From Butyrivibrio sp. (GTDB taxonomy: Bacteria > Bacillota > Clostridia > Lachnospirales > Lachnospiraceae): a DNA stretch of 48,145 nucleotides. Below are positions 1 to 9,991 of this stretch, one piece after another. The translations under genes and the position numbers were made by a program. The DNA lies in contig SVFZ01000059.1 in assembly GCA_015056585.1 (NCBI GenBank), positions 1 through 48,145 on the forward strand, given 5' to 3'. Under the pieces are notes generated by a model. The model was not told the origin of the DNA. It did not search any database and saw only the letters and a program-made list of their open reading frames with translations. Position 1 is the first letter of the stretch, and every line of letters starts with the position of its first letter.

Positions 1-609
<609 letters not shown>

Positions 610-621
610 TTTACGCTTGGT

Positions 622-665
622 GCAGACGTTTTTTAGCAATTCCTAAAATGCTTGTTTTCGTCTGC
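622..665 (+). other. Stem-loop after ilvC, upstream of the terminator
   Basis: GCAGACG (622-628) can pair with CGTCTGC (659-665). Inside it TTTTAG (631-636) pairs with CTAAAA (643-648). No T-run follows, so it is more likely a 3' UTR structure than a second terminator. Confidence 0.4.
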
Positions 666-690
666 GTGGAGATTCATTGAAAATAAAAGA

Positions 691-748
691 AAGAAGAAAG
701 TCCTCATTTCGACGTTGCTCAAAGCAATCGGGCTTTCTTCTTTTTTTA
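691..748 (+). terminator. Rho-independent terminator of ilvC
   Basis: AGAAGAAAG near 692-700 pairs with CTTTCTTCT near 733-741. The interval holds a small inner hairpin (GTTGCT/AGCAAT). A run of seven or more T follows from 741. Confidence 0.75.
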
Positions 749-770
749 TTTCCATATGTATTGAAAATGG

Positions 771-779
771 TGCTACAAT
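771..779 (+). promoter_or_regulatory. Possible extended -10 promoter for the YfhO-type gene
   Basis: TGCTACAAT is an extended -10 (TG-n-TACAAT, -10 at 774-779) 44 bases before the likely start. No good -35 box is visible. Similar TGCTA-type elements occur before other genes here (leuC, 20620, 39016). Confidence 0.4.
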
Positions 780-822
780 GTAAGTCATGACATAAAAGTA
801 TCACTAAGGGGAGATGTTAGTT

Positions 823-3294
823 TTGAATATGAATAGTAATGTCGACAGAACAGAGAAGAGATGGTATGTACCCTCCATCATGCTTTTAAGTTCTTTTTTA
901 ATGTACATAATTGCGCTGCTTCCGATCTTTATTAAGAGAGGACTGCCTTTCTTTTATTACGGAGATTACAATGTGCAACAGGTTCCGTTTTACATTGTTG
1001 CTCACAGGGCAGTAAGGAGCGGACAATTTTTCTGGAACTGGAATGTTGATCTGGGCGGCTCAATGGCGGGAGATTTTTCTTTTTATCTCTGGGGTAGTCC
1101 TTTCTTTTGGATAACAACTCTTTTCCCTGAAAGCCTTTTGCCATATATGATGCCGTTTCTTATGGCGCTTAAGTACGGAGCTTCTGCCACATGTGCGTAC
1201 CTTTACATAAGACGGTATATCAAAAAATATCCATATGCCATGATTGGCGGCTATTTGTATGCGTTCTCGGGTTTTAATGCCTGCAATATAGTCTTTAACC
1301 ATTTTACGGATTCAGTGGCCTTTTTTCCGCTTTATCTGCTTACATTTGAGAATCTTATGGCTGCAGATGACAGGAATCCGTCACCAAAGTTTAAGCCTTC
1401 AGGTGGAAGGTTCATTGCCTTTGCCCTTATGACGGCGTTTATGTCTGTAGTAAATTATTACTTCTTCTTTGGACAGGCAGTATTCCTGGTTTTGTACTTT
1501 GTTGTCAGATATGCAAGAAACAACAATAAAGCTGCGAATCTGAAAATGTTTGCAAGAGCACTCGCCGGAGGAATTCTTGGAATACTGATAGCCGGAGTGT
1601 TCATTATGCAGGCCTACGCCGGGGTAAAAGGAAATACCAGACTTGATAATTACATAAACGGCTACAATATGCTGGTTTATCCCAGTGAGAAACTCCTTTG
1701 GGACATTGTAAAAAGTGTATCCATGCTTCCTGACATCATTGGAAAGGGAACGTTGTTTTATACCGGAACTGTCAAAAATGCTTCTCTTGCTGCTTATTTG
1801 CCATTGTTTGGTATCTCCGGAGTTGTTGCATATTATCTTCTTAACAAGCGTAGGAGAAACTGGGAAAAAGATCTTTTGACCACATGTTTTGTTATTTCTT
1901 TTATCCCGATTTTTAACGCTGCCTTTTCAATGTTTAATTCATCCTACTATGCAAGATGGTTTTATATGCCAATCCTTGTGATGTGCCTTATGACGGCTCA
2001 GACTTTGGAGAGAGGAAAAACACCACAGCTTAAGAAAGGAGCATTGACAGCGGTATTTCTCTTTATTTTTTTTATGATTGTCTTTTTCCTGCCATCAAAG
2101 AACGATGCGGGAAACATTGTCTTTTTCAACATGACGGAAAATAAGACCATCTTTTTAAGGGATGCAGTTGGAACTGCAGTGCTTTGCCTTATTCTGCTAC
2201 TGGTGGTGTTTGCGCTGCCAAAGAGCTTTGGAGTCAAATATGTGGAGGGAGATAAGAGACCTCGCCAAAAAACCGCCTGCAGAGATGCTGTAATATTATT
2301 TGCTACTATCGCAGGCTGCATAATTGCAACTTTTGTTCCTGTTCGAAACGGAAGCGGTATAATAAGCGATAGCGGAAAGAAAATGTGGCAGGAGCAGATG
2401 CTCTTTAATAAGGTTAATGTTGATCAGAGTATGTTCTGCAGGGGAGAAGTGGATTCCACATCCACCAATTACGATATGGTCTGGGGGATTCCTTCTATTC
2501 ACTGCTTTTTGAGCACGGTCCCTTCTGAAATATTTGATTTCCTTGAAGGAAGCTGTGGTATCACCAGAACTGTTGAGACCAATATTCCGGTCACAAGTGC
2601 CGGTGCCAAGGCTCTTTTATCCGCAAAGTACTATTTTGAAAACGCGGAAATAAGCAAAGATCGCCTGTTTGACAAAGAAGAGGGGACTGATGGCTATGTG
2701 TTCCTCAAAAATGAGAACGGCTTTGACGTGTTTGAGAACCTGAATTTCATTCCTATGGGATTTACCTTTGATTATTACATCACAGAGTCGGAGTGGAAGG
2801 ATCTGGATGCCAAGGACCATGACTATGATCTTGTAAGGGCTCTTATTATACCGGATGAGGCAGCGATTAAGTACGGTGATTCTTTAAACATGCAGGAACT
2901 GACAGCAGAGGATCTTTCGGAAAGCGAAATGGGTTACCTGGATTTTACTGCTGAATGTGAGAAAAGAGCTGCCACAAGCTGCACTGTTTTTGAAACCGAC
3001 ACAAATGGATTTAGCGCGAAAACCGGAATGCTTAAGGACAATACCCTTGTATTTTTCTCTGTGCCTGCAACCGAAGGCTTTTCTTGCACAGTAGACGGAA
3101 AAGAGACAGAGATCATCAAAGCTGACTTTGGGCTTATGGCAATTCCTGTTCCGGGCGGATCGCATGATATCAGAGTAACCTATACCCCGGAAGGGCTTAA
3201 AACCGGTATTTTTATGAGTATTGCAGGAGTGATCATCGCTACAGGTTATATTTTTTACATGCTCAGATTAAAAAATATCAATAAAAACGATTAA
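823..3294 (+). CDS. YfhO-family multi-spanning membrane protein (GT-C-like)
   Basis: Large polytopic membrane protein of the YfhO family. In Bacillus and Listeria, YfhO-type proteins act with a GtrB/CsbB-type glycosyltransferase to glycosylate lipoteichoic acid on the outer face of the membrane, taking sugar from a lipid carrier. Numbered from ATG 814 it has 826 residues. The first outside loop carries the characteristic YYGDYNVQQVPFY (Asp51) and NWNVDLGGSMAGDF stretches. Many hydrophobic segments follow to about residue 510, then a soluble extracytoplasmic region, and a last membrane segment near 797-817. The ribosome site AGGGGAG (807-813) abuts ATG 814 but sits nine bases before TTG 823, so I chose the TTG; ATG 829 is a third option. 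A candidate partner glycosyltransferase lies at 5314-6297. The actual substrate here is unknown. Confidence 0.85.
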   Translation: MNMNSNVDRTEKRWYVPSIMLLSSFLMYIIALLPIFIKRGLPFFYYGDYNVQQVPFYIVAHRAVRSGQFFWNWNVDLGGSMAGDFSFYLWGSPFFWITTLFPESLLPYMMPFLMALKYGASATCAYLYIRRYIKKYPYAMIGGYLYAFSGFNACNIVFNHFTDSVAFFPLYLLTFENLMAADDRNPSPKFKPSGGRFIAFALMTAFMSVVNYYFFFGQAVFLVLYFVVRYARNNNKAANLKMFARALAGGILGILIAGVFIMQAYAGVKGNTRLDNYINGYNMLVYPSEKLLWDIVKSVSMLPDIIGKGTLFYTGTVKNASLAAYLPLFGISGVVAYYLLNKRRRNWEKDLLTTCFVISFIPIFNAAFSMFNSSYYARWFYMPILVMCLMTAQTLERGKTPQLKKGALTAVFLFIFFMIVFFLPSKNDAGNIVFFNMTENKTIFLRDAVGTAVLCLILLLVVFALPKSFGVKYVEGDKRPRQKTACRDAVILFATIAGCIIATFVPVRNGSGIISDSGKKMWQEQMLFNKVNVDQSMFCRGEVDSTSTNYDMVWGIPSIHCFLSTVPSEIFDFLEGSCGITRTVETNIPVTSAGAKALLSAKYYFENAEISKDRLFDKEEGTDGYVFLKNENGFDVFENLNFIPMGFTFDYYITESEWKDLDAKDHDYDLVRALIIPDEAAIKYGDSLNMQELTAEDLSESEMGYLDFTAECEKRAATSCTVFETDTNGFSAKTGMLKDNTLVFFSVPATEGFSCTVDGKETEIIKADFGLMAIPVPGGSHDIRVTYTPEGLKTGIFMSIAGVIIATGYIFYMLRLKNINKND

Positions 3295-3333
3295 ATTTGT
3301 TATGTTCTTTTAATTCGGTCCCTATGTTATATT

Positions 3334-3345
3334 TGCTATTATAAT
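3334..3345 (+). promoter_or_regulatory. leuC: Candidate promoter -10 region of leuCD
   Basis: The segment holds TGCTATTAT (extended -10, -10 at 3337-3342), overlapping a perfect TATAAT (3340-3345). It is about 30 bases before the leuC start. The -35 region is poor. No T-box or leucine-rich leader peptide is visible in the short gap. Confidence 0.45.
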
Positions 3346-3374
3346 ATTGATGATAATTAAGGAGAGACTAGAGT

Positions 3375-4646
3375 ATGAGCAAAATGACCATGAGCCAAAA
3401 AATTCTGGCTGCTCACGCAGGACTTGAGAGTGTTTCTGCCGGACAGCTTATAGAGGCAAACCTTGACCTGGTGCTTGGAAATGACATTACAAGTCCGGTG
3501 GCTATAGCTGAACTTAAGAAGTTTACAAAAGAGGGAGTGTTTGACAAGGACAAGATTGCCCTTGTTCCGGATCACTTTGTTCCAAACAAGGATATTAAAT
3601 CAGCTGAAAACTGCAAATGCGTCAGAGAATTTGCTATCAGAAACAACATTACAAATTATTTTGAAGTTGGAAAAATGGGCATTGAGCATGCTCTTTTACC
3701 TGAGCAGGGGCTCACAGTGGCAGGAGACCTTATCATAGGCGCTGATTCTCATACATGTACATATGGAGCTCTCGGTGCATTTTCAACAGGTATCGGCTCA
3801 ACGGATATGGCAGCCGGAATGGCTACGGGAAAGGCCTGGTTCAAGGTTCCGTCGGCTATTAAATTTAACATTATCGGTAAGCCTTCAAAGTGGGTAAGCG
3901 GAAAAGACGTTATTCTTCATATCATCGGAATGATCGGTGTTGACGGAGCTCTCTATAAGTCTATGGAGTTTGTGGGAGAAGGAATAAAGAATCTTTCCAT
4001 GGACGACAGATTTACAATTGCCAATATGGCCATCGAAGCAGGCGGAAAGAATGGTATTTTCCCTGTTGATGATGTGGCAATAGCTTATATGAAGGAACAT
4101 GCTCCAAACAGGAAGTTTGTGGTATATGAAGCAGATGAGGATGCAGAGTATGATGCAGAGTATACTATTGACCTTAGTGAGCTTAAATCCACAGTTGCAT
4201 TCCCGCATCTTCCTGAAAATACACACACCTTTGATGATATTGATAATATCAGCATAGATCAGGTTGTCATCGGCTCATGTACAAACGGTCGTATTGATGA
4301 CCTCAGGATTGCAGCAGAGGTTCTTACAGATCATCACGTGGCAGATGGCATACGCTGTATCATTATTCCTGCTACACAAAAGATTTATCTCAAAGCGATG
4401 GAAGAGGGACTTATTAAAACCTTTATCGAGGCAGGAGCAATTGTATCAACTCCTACCTGCGGACCTTGTCTTGGCGGATACATGGGTGTTCTTGCGTCAA
4501 AAGAGAGATGCGTTTCAACAACAAACAGAAACTTCGTGGGCAGAATGGGTGCGATCGACTCTGAAATCTATCTTGCATCACCTGCTGTTGCGGCAGCAAG
4601 TGCTGTTACAGGCAAGCTTTCTCAGCCTTCTGAACTGGGAATGTAA
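3375..4646 (+). CDS. leuC: 3-isopropylmalate dehydratase large subunit
   Basis: Large subunit of isopropylmalate isomerase, an aconitase-fold [4Fe-4S] enzyme that interconverts 2- and 3-isopropylmalate in leucine synthesis. It is 423 residues long, which fits the shorter LeuC class of many clostridia and archaea rather than the ~470-residue enterobacterial form. The cluster ligands are visible: Cys302 in GSCTNGR, and Cys362 and Cys365 in TCGPC. The substrate and cluster region [24 protein letters not shown] is also intact. The start at 3375 follows AAGGAGAG. leuD lies 96 bases downstream with its own ribosome site, and the two subunits should be cotranscribed. A homoaconitase-like specificity cannot be excluded by reading, but the leuD partner and the nearby ilv genes favour leucine. 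Confidence 0.95.
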   Translation: MSKMTMSQKILAAHAGLESVSAGQLIEANLDLVLGNDITSPVAIAELKKFTKEGVFDKDKIALVPDHFVPNKDIKSAENCKCVREFAIRNNITNYFEVGKMGIEHALLPEQGLTVAGDLIIGADSHTCTYGALGAFSTGIGSTDMAAGMATGKAWFKVPSAIKFNIIGKPSKWVSGKDVILHIIGMIGVDGALYKSMEFVGEGIKNLSMDDRFTIANMAIEAGGKNGIFPVDDVAIAYMKEHAPNRKFVVYEADEDAEYDAEYTIDLSELKSTVAFPHLPENTHTFDDIDNISIDQVVIGSCTNGRIDDLRIAAEVLTDHHVADGIRCIIIPATQKIYLKAMEEGLIKTFIEAGAIVSTPTCGPCLGGYMGVLASKERCVSTTNRNFVGRMGAIDSEIYLASPAVAAASAVTGKLSQPSELGM

Positions 4647-4742
4647 ATTCGTAGGGACTTTAAAACCTGATAAAAATGGTCAGAGATGGCACTTAAAAAG
4701 TGATTTTTGACATGATTTGAAACTATAAGGAGATGAACAAAA

Positions 4743-5231
4743 ATGAAATCTGCTAAGGGAACAGTTTTTAGATATGGCGATAATGTTGATACTGACGTAA
4801 TCATTCCTGCAAGGTACTTAAACAGCACAGAGGCTTCGGAACTGGCCAAACACTGTATGGAAGATATAGACAAGGACTTTGTTTCAAAGGTTAAGGCGGG
4901 AGATATTATAGTAGCCGACAAGAACTTTGGCTGCGGATCTTCGAGAGAACATGCTCCTCTGGCAATTAAGGCTGCAGGAGTAAGCTGCGTAATAGCAAAG
5001 AGCTTTGCAAGAATTTTTTACAGAAACAGCATAAATATCGGACTTCCGATTATTGAATGTGAAGAAGCTGCTGAGGCAATTAAGGCCGGAGATACTGTAA
5101 GCATCGATTTTGACACAGGAGTTATTACAGATGAAACTCTGGGAAAGAACTTTAAGGGGCAGGCTTTTCCTCCTTTCATGCAGAAGATAATCGATTCCGA
5201 AGGACTTATCAACTATATTAACGCTCAGTGA
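4743..5231 (+). CDS. leuD: 3-isopropylmalate dehydratase small subunit
   Basis: Small subunit of isopropylmalate isomerase; it forms the swivelling domain that closes over the LeuC active site. It is 162 residues, normal for the short class. It has the family landmarks [15 protein letters not shown] near the N-terminus, the substrate-recognition stretch [14 protein letters not shown], and [24 protein letters not shown] precedes ATG 4743 at a good distance. The gap to leuC shows no terminator, so the two are probably one transcript. leuA and leuB are not in this window. Confidence 0.96.
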   Translation: MKSAKGTVFRYGDNVDTDVIIPARYLNSTEASELAKHCMEDIDKDFVSKVKAGDIIVADKNFGCGSSREHAPLAIKAAGVSCVIAKSFARIFYRNSINIGLPIIECEEAAEAIKAGDTVSIDFDTGVITDETLGKNFKGQAFPPFMQKIIDSEGLINYINAQ

Positions 5232-5313
5232 AACTATATGGCTATATCCTTCAAGACCTTTCAAAATCCTTTATTTTATACTATTATAGTAGAGGTGGTT
5301 TTATGGAGGATGT

Positions 5314-6297
5314 ATGGACAGATTGTTTTGTGTAATACCCTGCTACAATGAACAGGAGGTTTTGCCGGAGACATCAAAACGACTTAAAGAAAAATTTCTC
5401 GGTCTTATAAAGGATGGCAAAATATCTGAGGATAGCAGGATTCTATTTGTAAATGACGGATCTAAAGATAATACCTGGAAGATGATTCGTGAGCTTCATG
5501 CTCAGGATCCTCTTTTCCAGGGGATTAATCTATCAAAAAATATGGGACATCAGAATGCACTTCTGGCAGGGCTTATGACAGCCAAGGATGTGTGTGATGT
5601 GGCTATTTCAATGGATGCAGACCTTCAGGATGATATCGATGCCATCGATGAGATGATCGACAAGTTCCATGAGGGAAAAGATGTAGTGTACGGTGTCCGC
5701 TCCAAGAGAGCAACGGATACTTTCTTTAAGAAATTCACGGCAGAGAGTTTTTACAAGTTAATGAACGCCCTGGGAGCCAATACAGTCTATAATCATGCTG
5801 ATTACAGGCTTATGTCAAGGCGCGCTCTGTTGGGACTTGCTGAGTTTGGAGAGGTTAATCTCTTTCTTAGAGGAATTGTTCCGATGGTCGGCTACAACAC
5901 TGATGTGGTCTACTATGAGAGAGCGGACCGTTTTGCCGGAGAGAGCAAATATCCGCTTAAAAAAATGCTCAGCTTTGCAATCGAGGGCATCACAAGTCTC
6001 AGCACCAAACCGATCAAGCTTATCACAGGACTTGGATTTTTCATTTTCTTTGTGAGCATAGTGGTACTGGTTTATTCCCTGATCAGATTCTTTACAGGTC
6101 ATACCATTCCCGGATGGACCACAACAGTGCTTTCAGTATGGGCTATAGGCGGGCTTATGATGATATCTCTCGGAGTAATAGGAGAATATGTGGGCAAGAT
6201 ATATCTTGAGACCAAGAACAGACCGAGATTTATCATAGAGTCCTATATCGCTGATGAAAAAGATGAAGAAGTATTTGGCAGGAGCGATCGCAGATAA
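5314..6297 (+). CDS. GtrB/CsbB-type membrane glycosyltransferase (GT2, polyprenyl-phosphate sugar transferase)
   Basis: Family 2 glycosyltransferase of 327 residues with two C-terminal membrane segments (about 236-260 and 275-297). Members of this class (GtrB, CsbB, DPM1-like) load a sugar onto undecaprenyl phosphate on the cytoplasmic face. The N-terminus CVIPCYNEQEVLPET starts the nucleotide-sugar fold, VNDGSKDNTW is typical, and MDADLQDD holds the metal-binding DxD (Asp101, Asp103). The C-terminus has GxxGEYVGKIYLETKNRPRF, characteristic of this subgroup. A strong ribosome site GGAGG precedes ATG 5314. In Bacillus the csbB gene neighbours yfhO; here a YfhO gene lies upstream with leuCD between them, which suggests a shared surface-glycosylation task. 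The sugar cannot be read from the sequence. No GtrA/GtcA-type flippase is in the window. Confidence 0.88.
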   Translation: MDRLFCVIPCYNEQEVLPETSKRLKEKFLGLIKDGKISEDSRILFVNDGSKDNTWKMIRELHAQDPLFQGINLSKNMGHQNALLAGLMTAKDVCDVAISMDADLQDDIDAIDEMIDKFHEGKDVVYGVRSKRATDTFFKKFTAESFYKLMNALGANTVYNHADYRLMSRRALLGLAEFGEVNLFLRGIVPMVGYNTDVVYYERADRFAGESKYPLKKMLSFAIEGITSLSTKPIKLITGLGFFIFFVSIVVLVYSLIRFFTGHTIPGWTTTVLSVWAIGGLMMISLGVIGEYVGKIYLETKNRPRFIIESYIADEKDEEVFGRSDRR

Positions 6298-6373
6298 ATT
6301 CCGGATCAAACAAATAGTATAAAAGCATTCATTTGAATGAAATTTAGAATACAGATTTTAGGAGATTTTAAAA

Positions 6374-7192
6374 ATGGCTAACGGACATGGCAAAAAACCT
6401 GAGGATTTCAAGAAACAGATGGAGGAGAATTTCAAGGTATCCTTATCTGAGTATTCTCATGTAAAAAAGGTTATCGGAATTGTAAGCGGAAAGGGCGGCG
6501 TGGGAAAGAGCCTTGTCACAGGACTTTCTGCTGTTGCAATGAATAAAAAGGGCTTTAAGACAGCTATTATGGATGCTGATATCACAGGCCCTTCAATACC
6601 CAAGATGTTTGGCATCGGCAAGTACAATTTTGCGGATGAAACCGGAATGATTCCCGCTGTTACTGAAGGTGGAATTAAAGTAATGTCTTTGAATATGCTC
6701 ATGGAGAATGAGACAGACCCTGTAATCTGGAGAGGACCTGTCATCGCTGGAATTGTAAAGCAGTTCTGGACAGATGTCTCCTGGGGCGATGTGGATTTCA
6801 TGTTCGTGGACATGCCTCCGGGAACAGGTGATGTGCCTCTTACAGTGTTCCAGTCACTTCCTGTGGATGGTATCATTGTCGTTGCAACTCCCCAGGAGCT
6901 TGTTGAGATGATTGTTGAGAAGGCTATAAACATGGCTTCCATGATGAATGTTCCGGTTCTTGGAATAGTTGAGAACATGAGCTATATGAAATGTCCTCAC
7001 TGCGGTGAACCTATAAACATTTTTGGCGAGAGTAAAATAGAGCAGTATGCAGCTTCTCACGGAATTGATGTTCTTGGAAAACTCCCGCTGGATCCGGAAG
7101 TGGCAAAGCTTTGTGACGCAGGAAAAGCTGACGATCTAAATCCTGAGGATCTGGAAAGTCTTGCATATGTACTTGGCGGCATGATTGAATAA
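6374..7192 (+). CDS. Mrp/NBP35-family P-loop ATPase (Fe-S cluster carrier)
   Basis: P-loop ATPase of the Mrp/ApbC/NBP35 family, proteins that bind and hand on [4Fe-4S] clusters. It is 272 residues. A deviant Walker A GKGGVGKS lies at about 39-46, MDADITGPSIPKMFG is the Mrp signature, and DMPPGTGDVPLT is the Walker B/switch region. The bridging-cluster cysteines are Cys207 and Cys210 in MKCPHCGEP. It lacks the N-terminal MIP18 domain found in some Mrp proteins. The start follows AGGAG. It could serve the Fe-S dehydratase LeuCD upstream, but that is inference from position only. A MinD-like role is unlikely given the CxxC. Confidence 0.92.
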   Translation: MANGHGKKPEDFKKQMEENFKVSLSEYSHVKKVIGIVSGKGGVGKSLVTGLSAVAMNKKGFKTAIMDADITGPSIPKMFGIGKYNFADETGMIPAVTEGGIKVMSLNMLMENETDPVIWRGPVIAGIVKQFWTDVSWGDVDFMFVDMPPGTGDVPLTVFQSLPVDGIIVVATPQELVEMIVEKAINMASMMNVPVLGIVENMSYMKCPHCGEPINIFGESKIEQYAASHGIDVLGKLPLDPEVAKLCDAGKADDLNPEDLESLAYVLGGMIE

Positions 7193-7234
7193 GTTTATCT
7201 TAATTCATTATTTTTAAGCGGATGGTGTCTTATT

Positions 7235-8617
7235 ATGAAGATGAAACCGGGAAAAAATCAGGTAACATGGGCAGTTACGGCATTTGTATTATGTGTGGCG
7301 CTGATGCTGACATATTATGTGATATTCAATGGAAATAACGTGATAGCCTTTTTTTCAGGTATAGTTGATTCTCTTTCAGGTATAATCATCGGTATAGTAT
7401 TTGCTTATATTCTGATCCCGCTCATGGAGGGAATAGAAAAGAGAATACTGATACCAATATACAAAAAGAGTGGAATCGACGTTTCTTTTTCAGAAGATGC
7501 TGATCCTAAAAAAAGATCGCAGATGAGAAAAATATCACTGACTGCCACTATGTTCATTGCGCTTGCACTCATTTACAGCTTGTTCAGCATTATTCTTCCT
7601 CAGCTTGTCAGCAGTGTAAGAGAGATTACATATATGCTGCCTGTGTATGTTAAAAAGCTGGATGATTATTCGAATCGTTTTTTGGCGAATAATCCAAGTC
7701 TGCAGCAGTTTATTGATTCCCAGCTGGACAATTATTATGCGACACTCAGCAGCTACCTGACCAAAAAGCTTCTGCCGCTTCTTCCGAGCAATGCCAATGC
7801 GATTTTTAAAGTGGCATCAAGAAGTGTGGTTTCGGTTATCAAGGTATTGTTTGATCTGGTGGTCGGATTTATCGTTTCAATCTATGTGCTCAATTCCAAA
7901 GAGCGCTTTACCACAAAGGGCAAAAAGATTGTCTATGCGATTTTGAAAGAAGACTATGCCAATGAGGTCGTAAGCGGATTTCGGTTTGTGAATTACACAT
8001 TCGAAGGTTTTATCGGCGGTAAACTTTTGGATTCGCTTGTAATAGGTATAATCTGCTACATTGGTTGTATGATTTTGAAGATTCCTTATCCTGTGCTGAT
8101 TTCAGTGATTGTCGGAGTCACAAATATAATTCCTTTCTTTGGTCCTTATATTGGAGGAATAATGGGAGGACTCATCCTGGTGCTGATAAGTCCTGTTAAG
8201 GCACTGGTATTTATTATTTTTGTAATTGTACTTCAGCAGTTTGATGGAAATATCTTAGGACCTACAATTCTGGGAAATTCCACAGGACTTTCAAGCTTCT
8301 GGGTTATTTTTTCCATCACATTGTTTGGCGGACTGTGGGGGATTGTCGGCTGGCTTGTGGGAGTTCCTATTTTTGCGGTGTTCTATGCGCTTGTATCCAG
8401 AATTACAAATATTCTTTTGGCAAGACGCGGGCTTTCCACGAATACAGTCAGCTATGAAGACCTGGCATATATTGAACAGGGAGAGTACAAGCTTCTCAGC
8501 GATAAGTCCAATACCAAGCACAATGTAAGACGCAATACTTCCGCATTCGGAAAGATGTTCAGGTTTAAGAGAAATACCGAAAAAAAGAAGGCTGAAAATA
8601 CAGAAAAAAAAGAATAA
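7235..8617 (+). CDS. AI-2E family transporter-like membrane protein
   Basis: Polytopic membrane protein of 460 residues in the AI-2E (TqsA/YdiK/PerM) exporter family. It has hydrophobic segments near the N-terminus, an extracytoplasmic region (about 125-190) and a run of membrane helices from about 200 to 385. The family-conserved core is present: FIGGKLLDSLVIGIICYIGC, then TNIIPFFGPYIGG and QQFDGNILGPTILG. The C-terminal ~70 residues are charged and Lys/Arg-rich, probably cytoplasmic. The ribosome site before ATG 7235 is weak. Members have been linked to autoinducer-2 release, solute export or Na+/H+ exchange, so the substrate is open. Confidence 0.88.
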   Translation: MKMKPGKNQVTWAVTAFVLCVALMLTYYVIFNGNNVIAFFSGIVDSLSGIIIGIVFAYILIPLMEGIEKRILIPIYKKSGIDVSFSEDADPKKRSQMRKISLTATMFIALALIYSLFSIILPQLVSSVREITYMLPVYVKKLDDYSNRFLANNPSLQQFIDSQLDNYYATLSSYLTKKLLPLLPSNANAIFKVASRSVVSVIKVLFDLVVGFIVSIYVLNSKERFTTKGKKIVYAILKEDYANEVVSGFRFVNYTFEGFIGGKLLDSLVIGIICYIGCMILKIPYPVLISVIVGVTNIIPFFGPYIGGIMGGLILVLISPVKALVFIIFVIVLQQFDGNILGPTILGNSTGLSSFWVIFSITLFGGLWGIVGWLVGVPIFAVFYALVSRITNILLARRGLSTNTVSYEDLAYIEQGEYKLLSDKSNTKHNVRRNTSAFGKMFRFKRNTEKKKAENTEKKE

Positions 8618-8625
8618 TTTTAATC

Positions 8626-8653
8626 TTGACGCATGCCTGCAAAGGTTTATAAT
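8626..8653 (+). promoter_or_regulatory. ilvE: Strong sigma-A-type promoter of ilvE
   Basis: TTGACG (8626-8631), a 16-base spacer and TATAAT (8648-8653). Transcription should start near 8660. The ~54-base leader contains a small hairpin (AGTGCG pairing with CGCGCT, one wobble), and GAGGAG precedes the ATG. Confidence 0.8.
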
Positions 8654-8713
8654 GATATTTATTAGTGCGTCAACGCGCTAAAGTATCAAGCGACGAAAGG
8701 GTGATGAGGAGAT

Positions 8714-9745
8714 ATGAGTAAAAAGAATCTAGACTGGGCAAATATTGGATTTGGCTACATGGTAGCTGATAAGAGATTTGTCTCAAACTATAAGGACGGC
8801 AAGTGGGATGATGGTGAGATTACAACAAACAGTATGATCACACTTAGTGAGGATGCAGGTGTTCTCCATTATGCACAGGAGTGCTTTGAGGGACTTAAGG
8901 CATATGAAACTGAGGATGGCAGGATTGTAACTTTCAGACCGGACTTAAATGCCAGTAGAATGGTAGATTCTGCAAAAAGACTTGAAATGCCTCCTTTCCC
9001 TGAGGATAGATTTATTAAGGCAGTGGAAGAGGTTGTGGCTGCAAATGAAGACTGGGTTCCTCCATATGGAAGCGGTGCAACACTTTATATCAGACCTGTT
9101 ATGTTCGCTACAGGAAATGTTATCGGTGTTAAGCCTGCTGATGAATATCAGTTCAGAATTTTCGTAACTCCTGTTGGACCATACTTCAAGGGCGGCGCTA
9201 AGCCAATCGTTGTTAAGATCAGTGATTTTGACAGAGCAGCACCTCACGGAACAGGTAATATAAAGGCCGGACTTAACTATGCAATGAGTCTTCATGCAAT
9301 TGTTACTGCACATGAGGAAGGCTTTGCAGAGAATGTTTACCTTGATGCAGAGAGCAGAACATATATCGAGGAGACCGGTGGAGCAAACATCATCTTCGTT
9401 ACCAAGGACGGCGGACTTGTTGTTCCCAAGTCACATACTGACTCTATTCTTCCTTCAATCACAAGAAGGTCAATTGTCCAGGTTGCAAGAGATATCCTTC
9501 ATCTGGATGTTGTTGAAAGACCTGTTAAACTCTCTGAGGTTTCTGAGTTTGTTGAGATGGGACTTTGCGGAACAGCTGCTGTTATCAGTCCTGTTGGCAA
9601 GATCAATGATCATGGCAAAGAAATCTGCTTTGCCAGCGGAATGGATGATATGGGTCCTGTGCTTAAGAAGCTTTATGATACACTCACAGGTATCCAGATG
9701 GGCACTGTGGAAGCACCTGAGGGCTGGATCCACGTAATCAAATAA
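8714..9745 (+). CDS. ilvE: Branched-chain-amino-acid aminotransferase
   Basis: Fold-type IV PLP enzyme of 343 residues catalysing the last step of valine, leucine and isoleucine synthesis. Its length and motifs match the larger bacterial/eukaryotic BCAT class: FEGLKAYETEDGRIVTFRPDLNA, RPVMFATGN, and NIKAGLNYAMSLHA, whose lysine is the likely PLP-binding residue. EETGGANIIFVTKDG and the phosphate-binding end GTAAVISPVG follow. It has its own strong promoter (8626-8653) and a large terminator hairpin, so it should be monocistronic. With ilvC and leuCD nearby, a biosynthetic role is the simplest reading. Confidence 0.95.
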   Translation: MSKKNLDWANIGFGYMVADKRFVSNYKDGKWDDGEITTNSMITLSEDAGVLHYAQECFEGLKAYETEDGRIVTFRPDLNASRMVDSAKRLEMPPFPEDRFIKAVEEVVAANEDWVPPYGSGATLYIRPVMFATGNVIGVKPADEYQFRIFVTPVGPYFKGGAKPIVVKISDFDRAAPHGTGNIKAGLNYAMSLHAIVTAHEEGFAENVYLDAESRTYIEETGGANIIFVTKDGGLVVPKSHTDSILPSITRRSIVQVARDILHLDVVERPVKLSEVSEFVEMGLCGTAAVISPVGKINDHGKEICFASGMDDMGPVLKKLYDTLTGIQMGTVEAPEGWIHVIK

Positions 9746-9789
9746 GACGCAGAGCTGATTCAATTTTTTTATTCGCTACTCCGCGTCGT

Positions 9790-9886
9790 GATTTATGGAA
9801 TAAAAAAATAGCATTCATCCTCTATGATTTAAAATTTGGTAAATCATAAACAGAGGATGTCTGCTATTTTTTTATTCTCATAAATC
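9790..9886. terminator. Long bidirectional terminator hairpin between ilvE and the phosphatase
   Basis: A near-perfect nested inverted repeat of ~97 bases. GATTTATG (9790-9797) pairs with CATAAATC (9879-9886). AAAAAAATAGCA (9802-9813) pairs with TGCTATTTTTTT. CATCCTCT pairs with AGAGGATG, and ATGATTTA with TAAATCAT at the tip. A-runs on one side and T-runs on the other allow termination on both strands, matching the convergent genes. A second imperfect repeat (GACGC 9746-9750 with GCGTC 9783-9787) precedes it. I see no gene in 9746-9991. Confidence 0.85.
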
Positions 9887-9991
9887 ATCTTCCTTGTGCG
9901 TATGACTCATAAAAATATTGAATCTGGCTCATGCTGTTTTCGTCTTATAGCGTTGATCTTTCGTGATGAGCTTGTCTTTTGGCATGCTATG

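Noticed and set aside
4707..4729. TTGACA followed by TATAAG before leuD
   Set aside because: The spacer is only 11 bases, so it is not a usable promoter.
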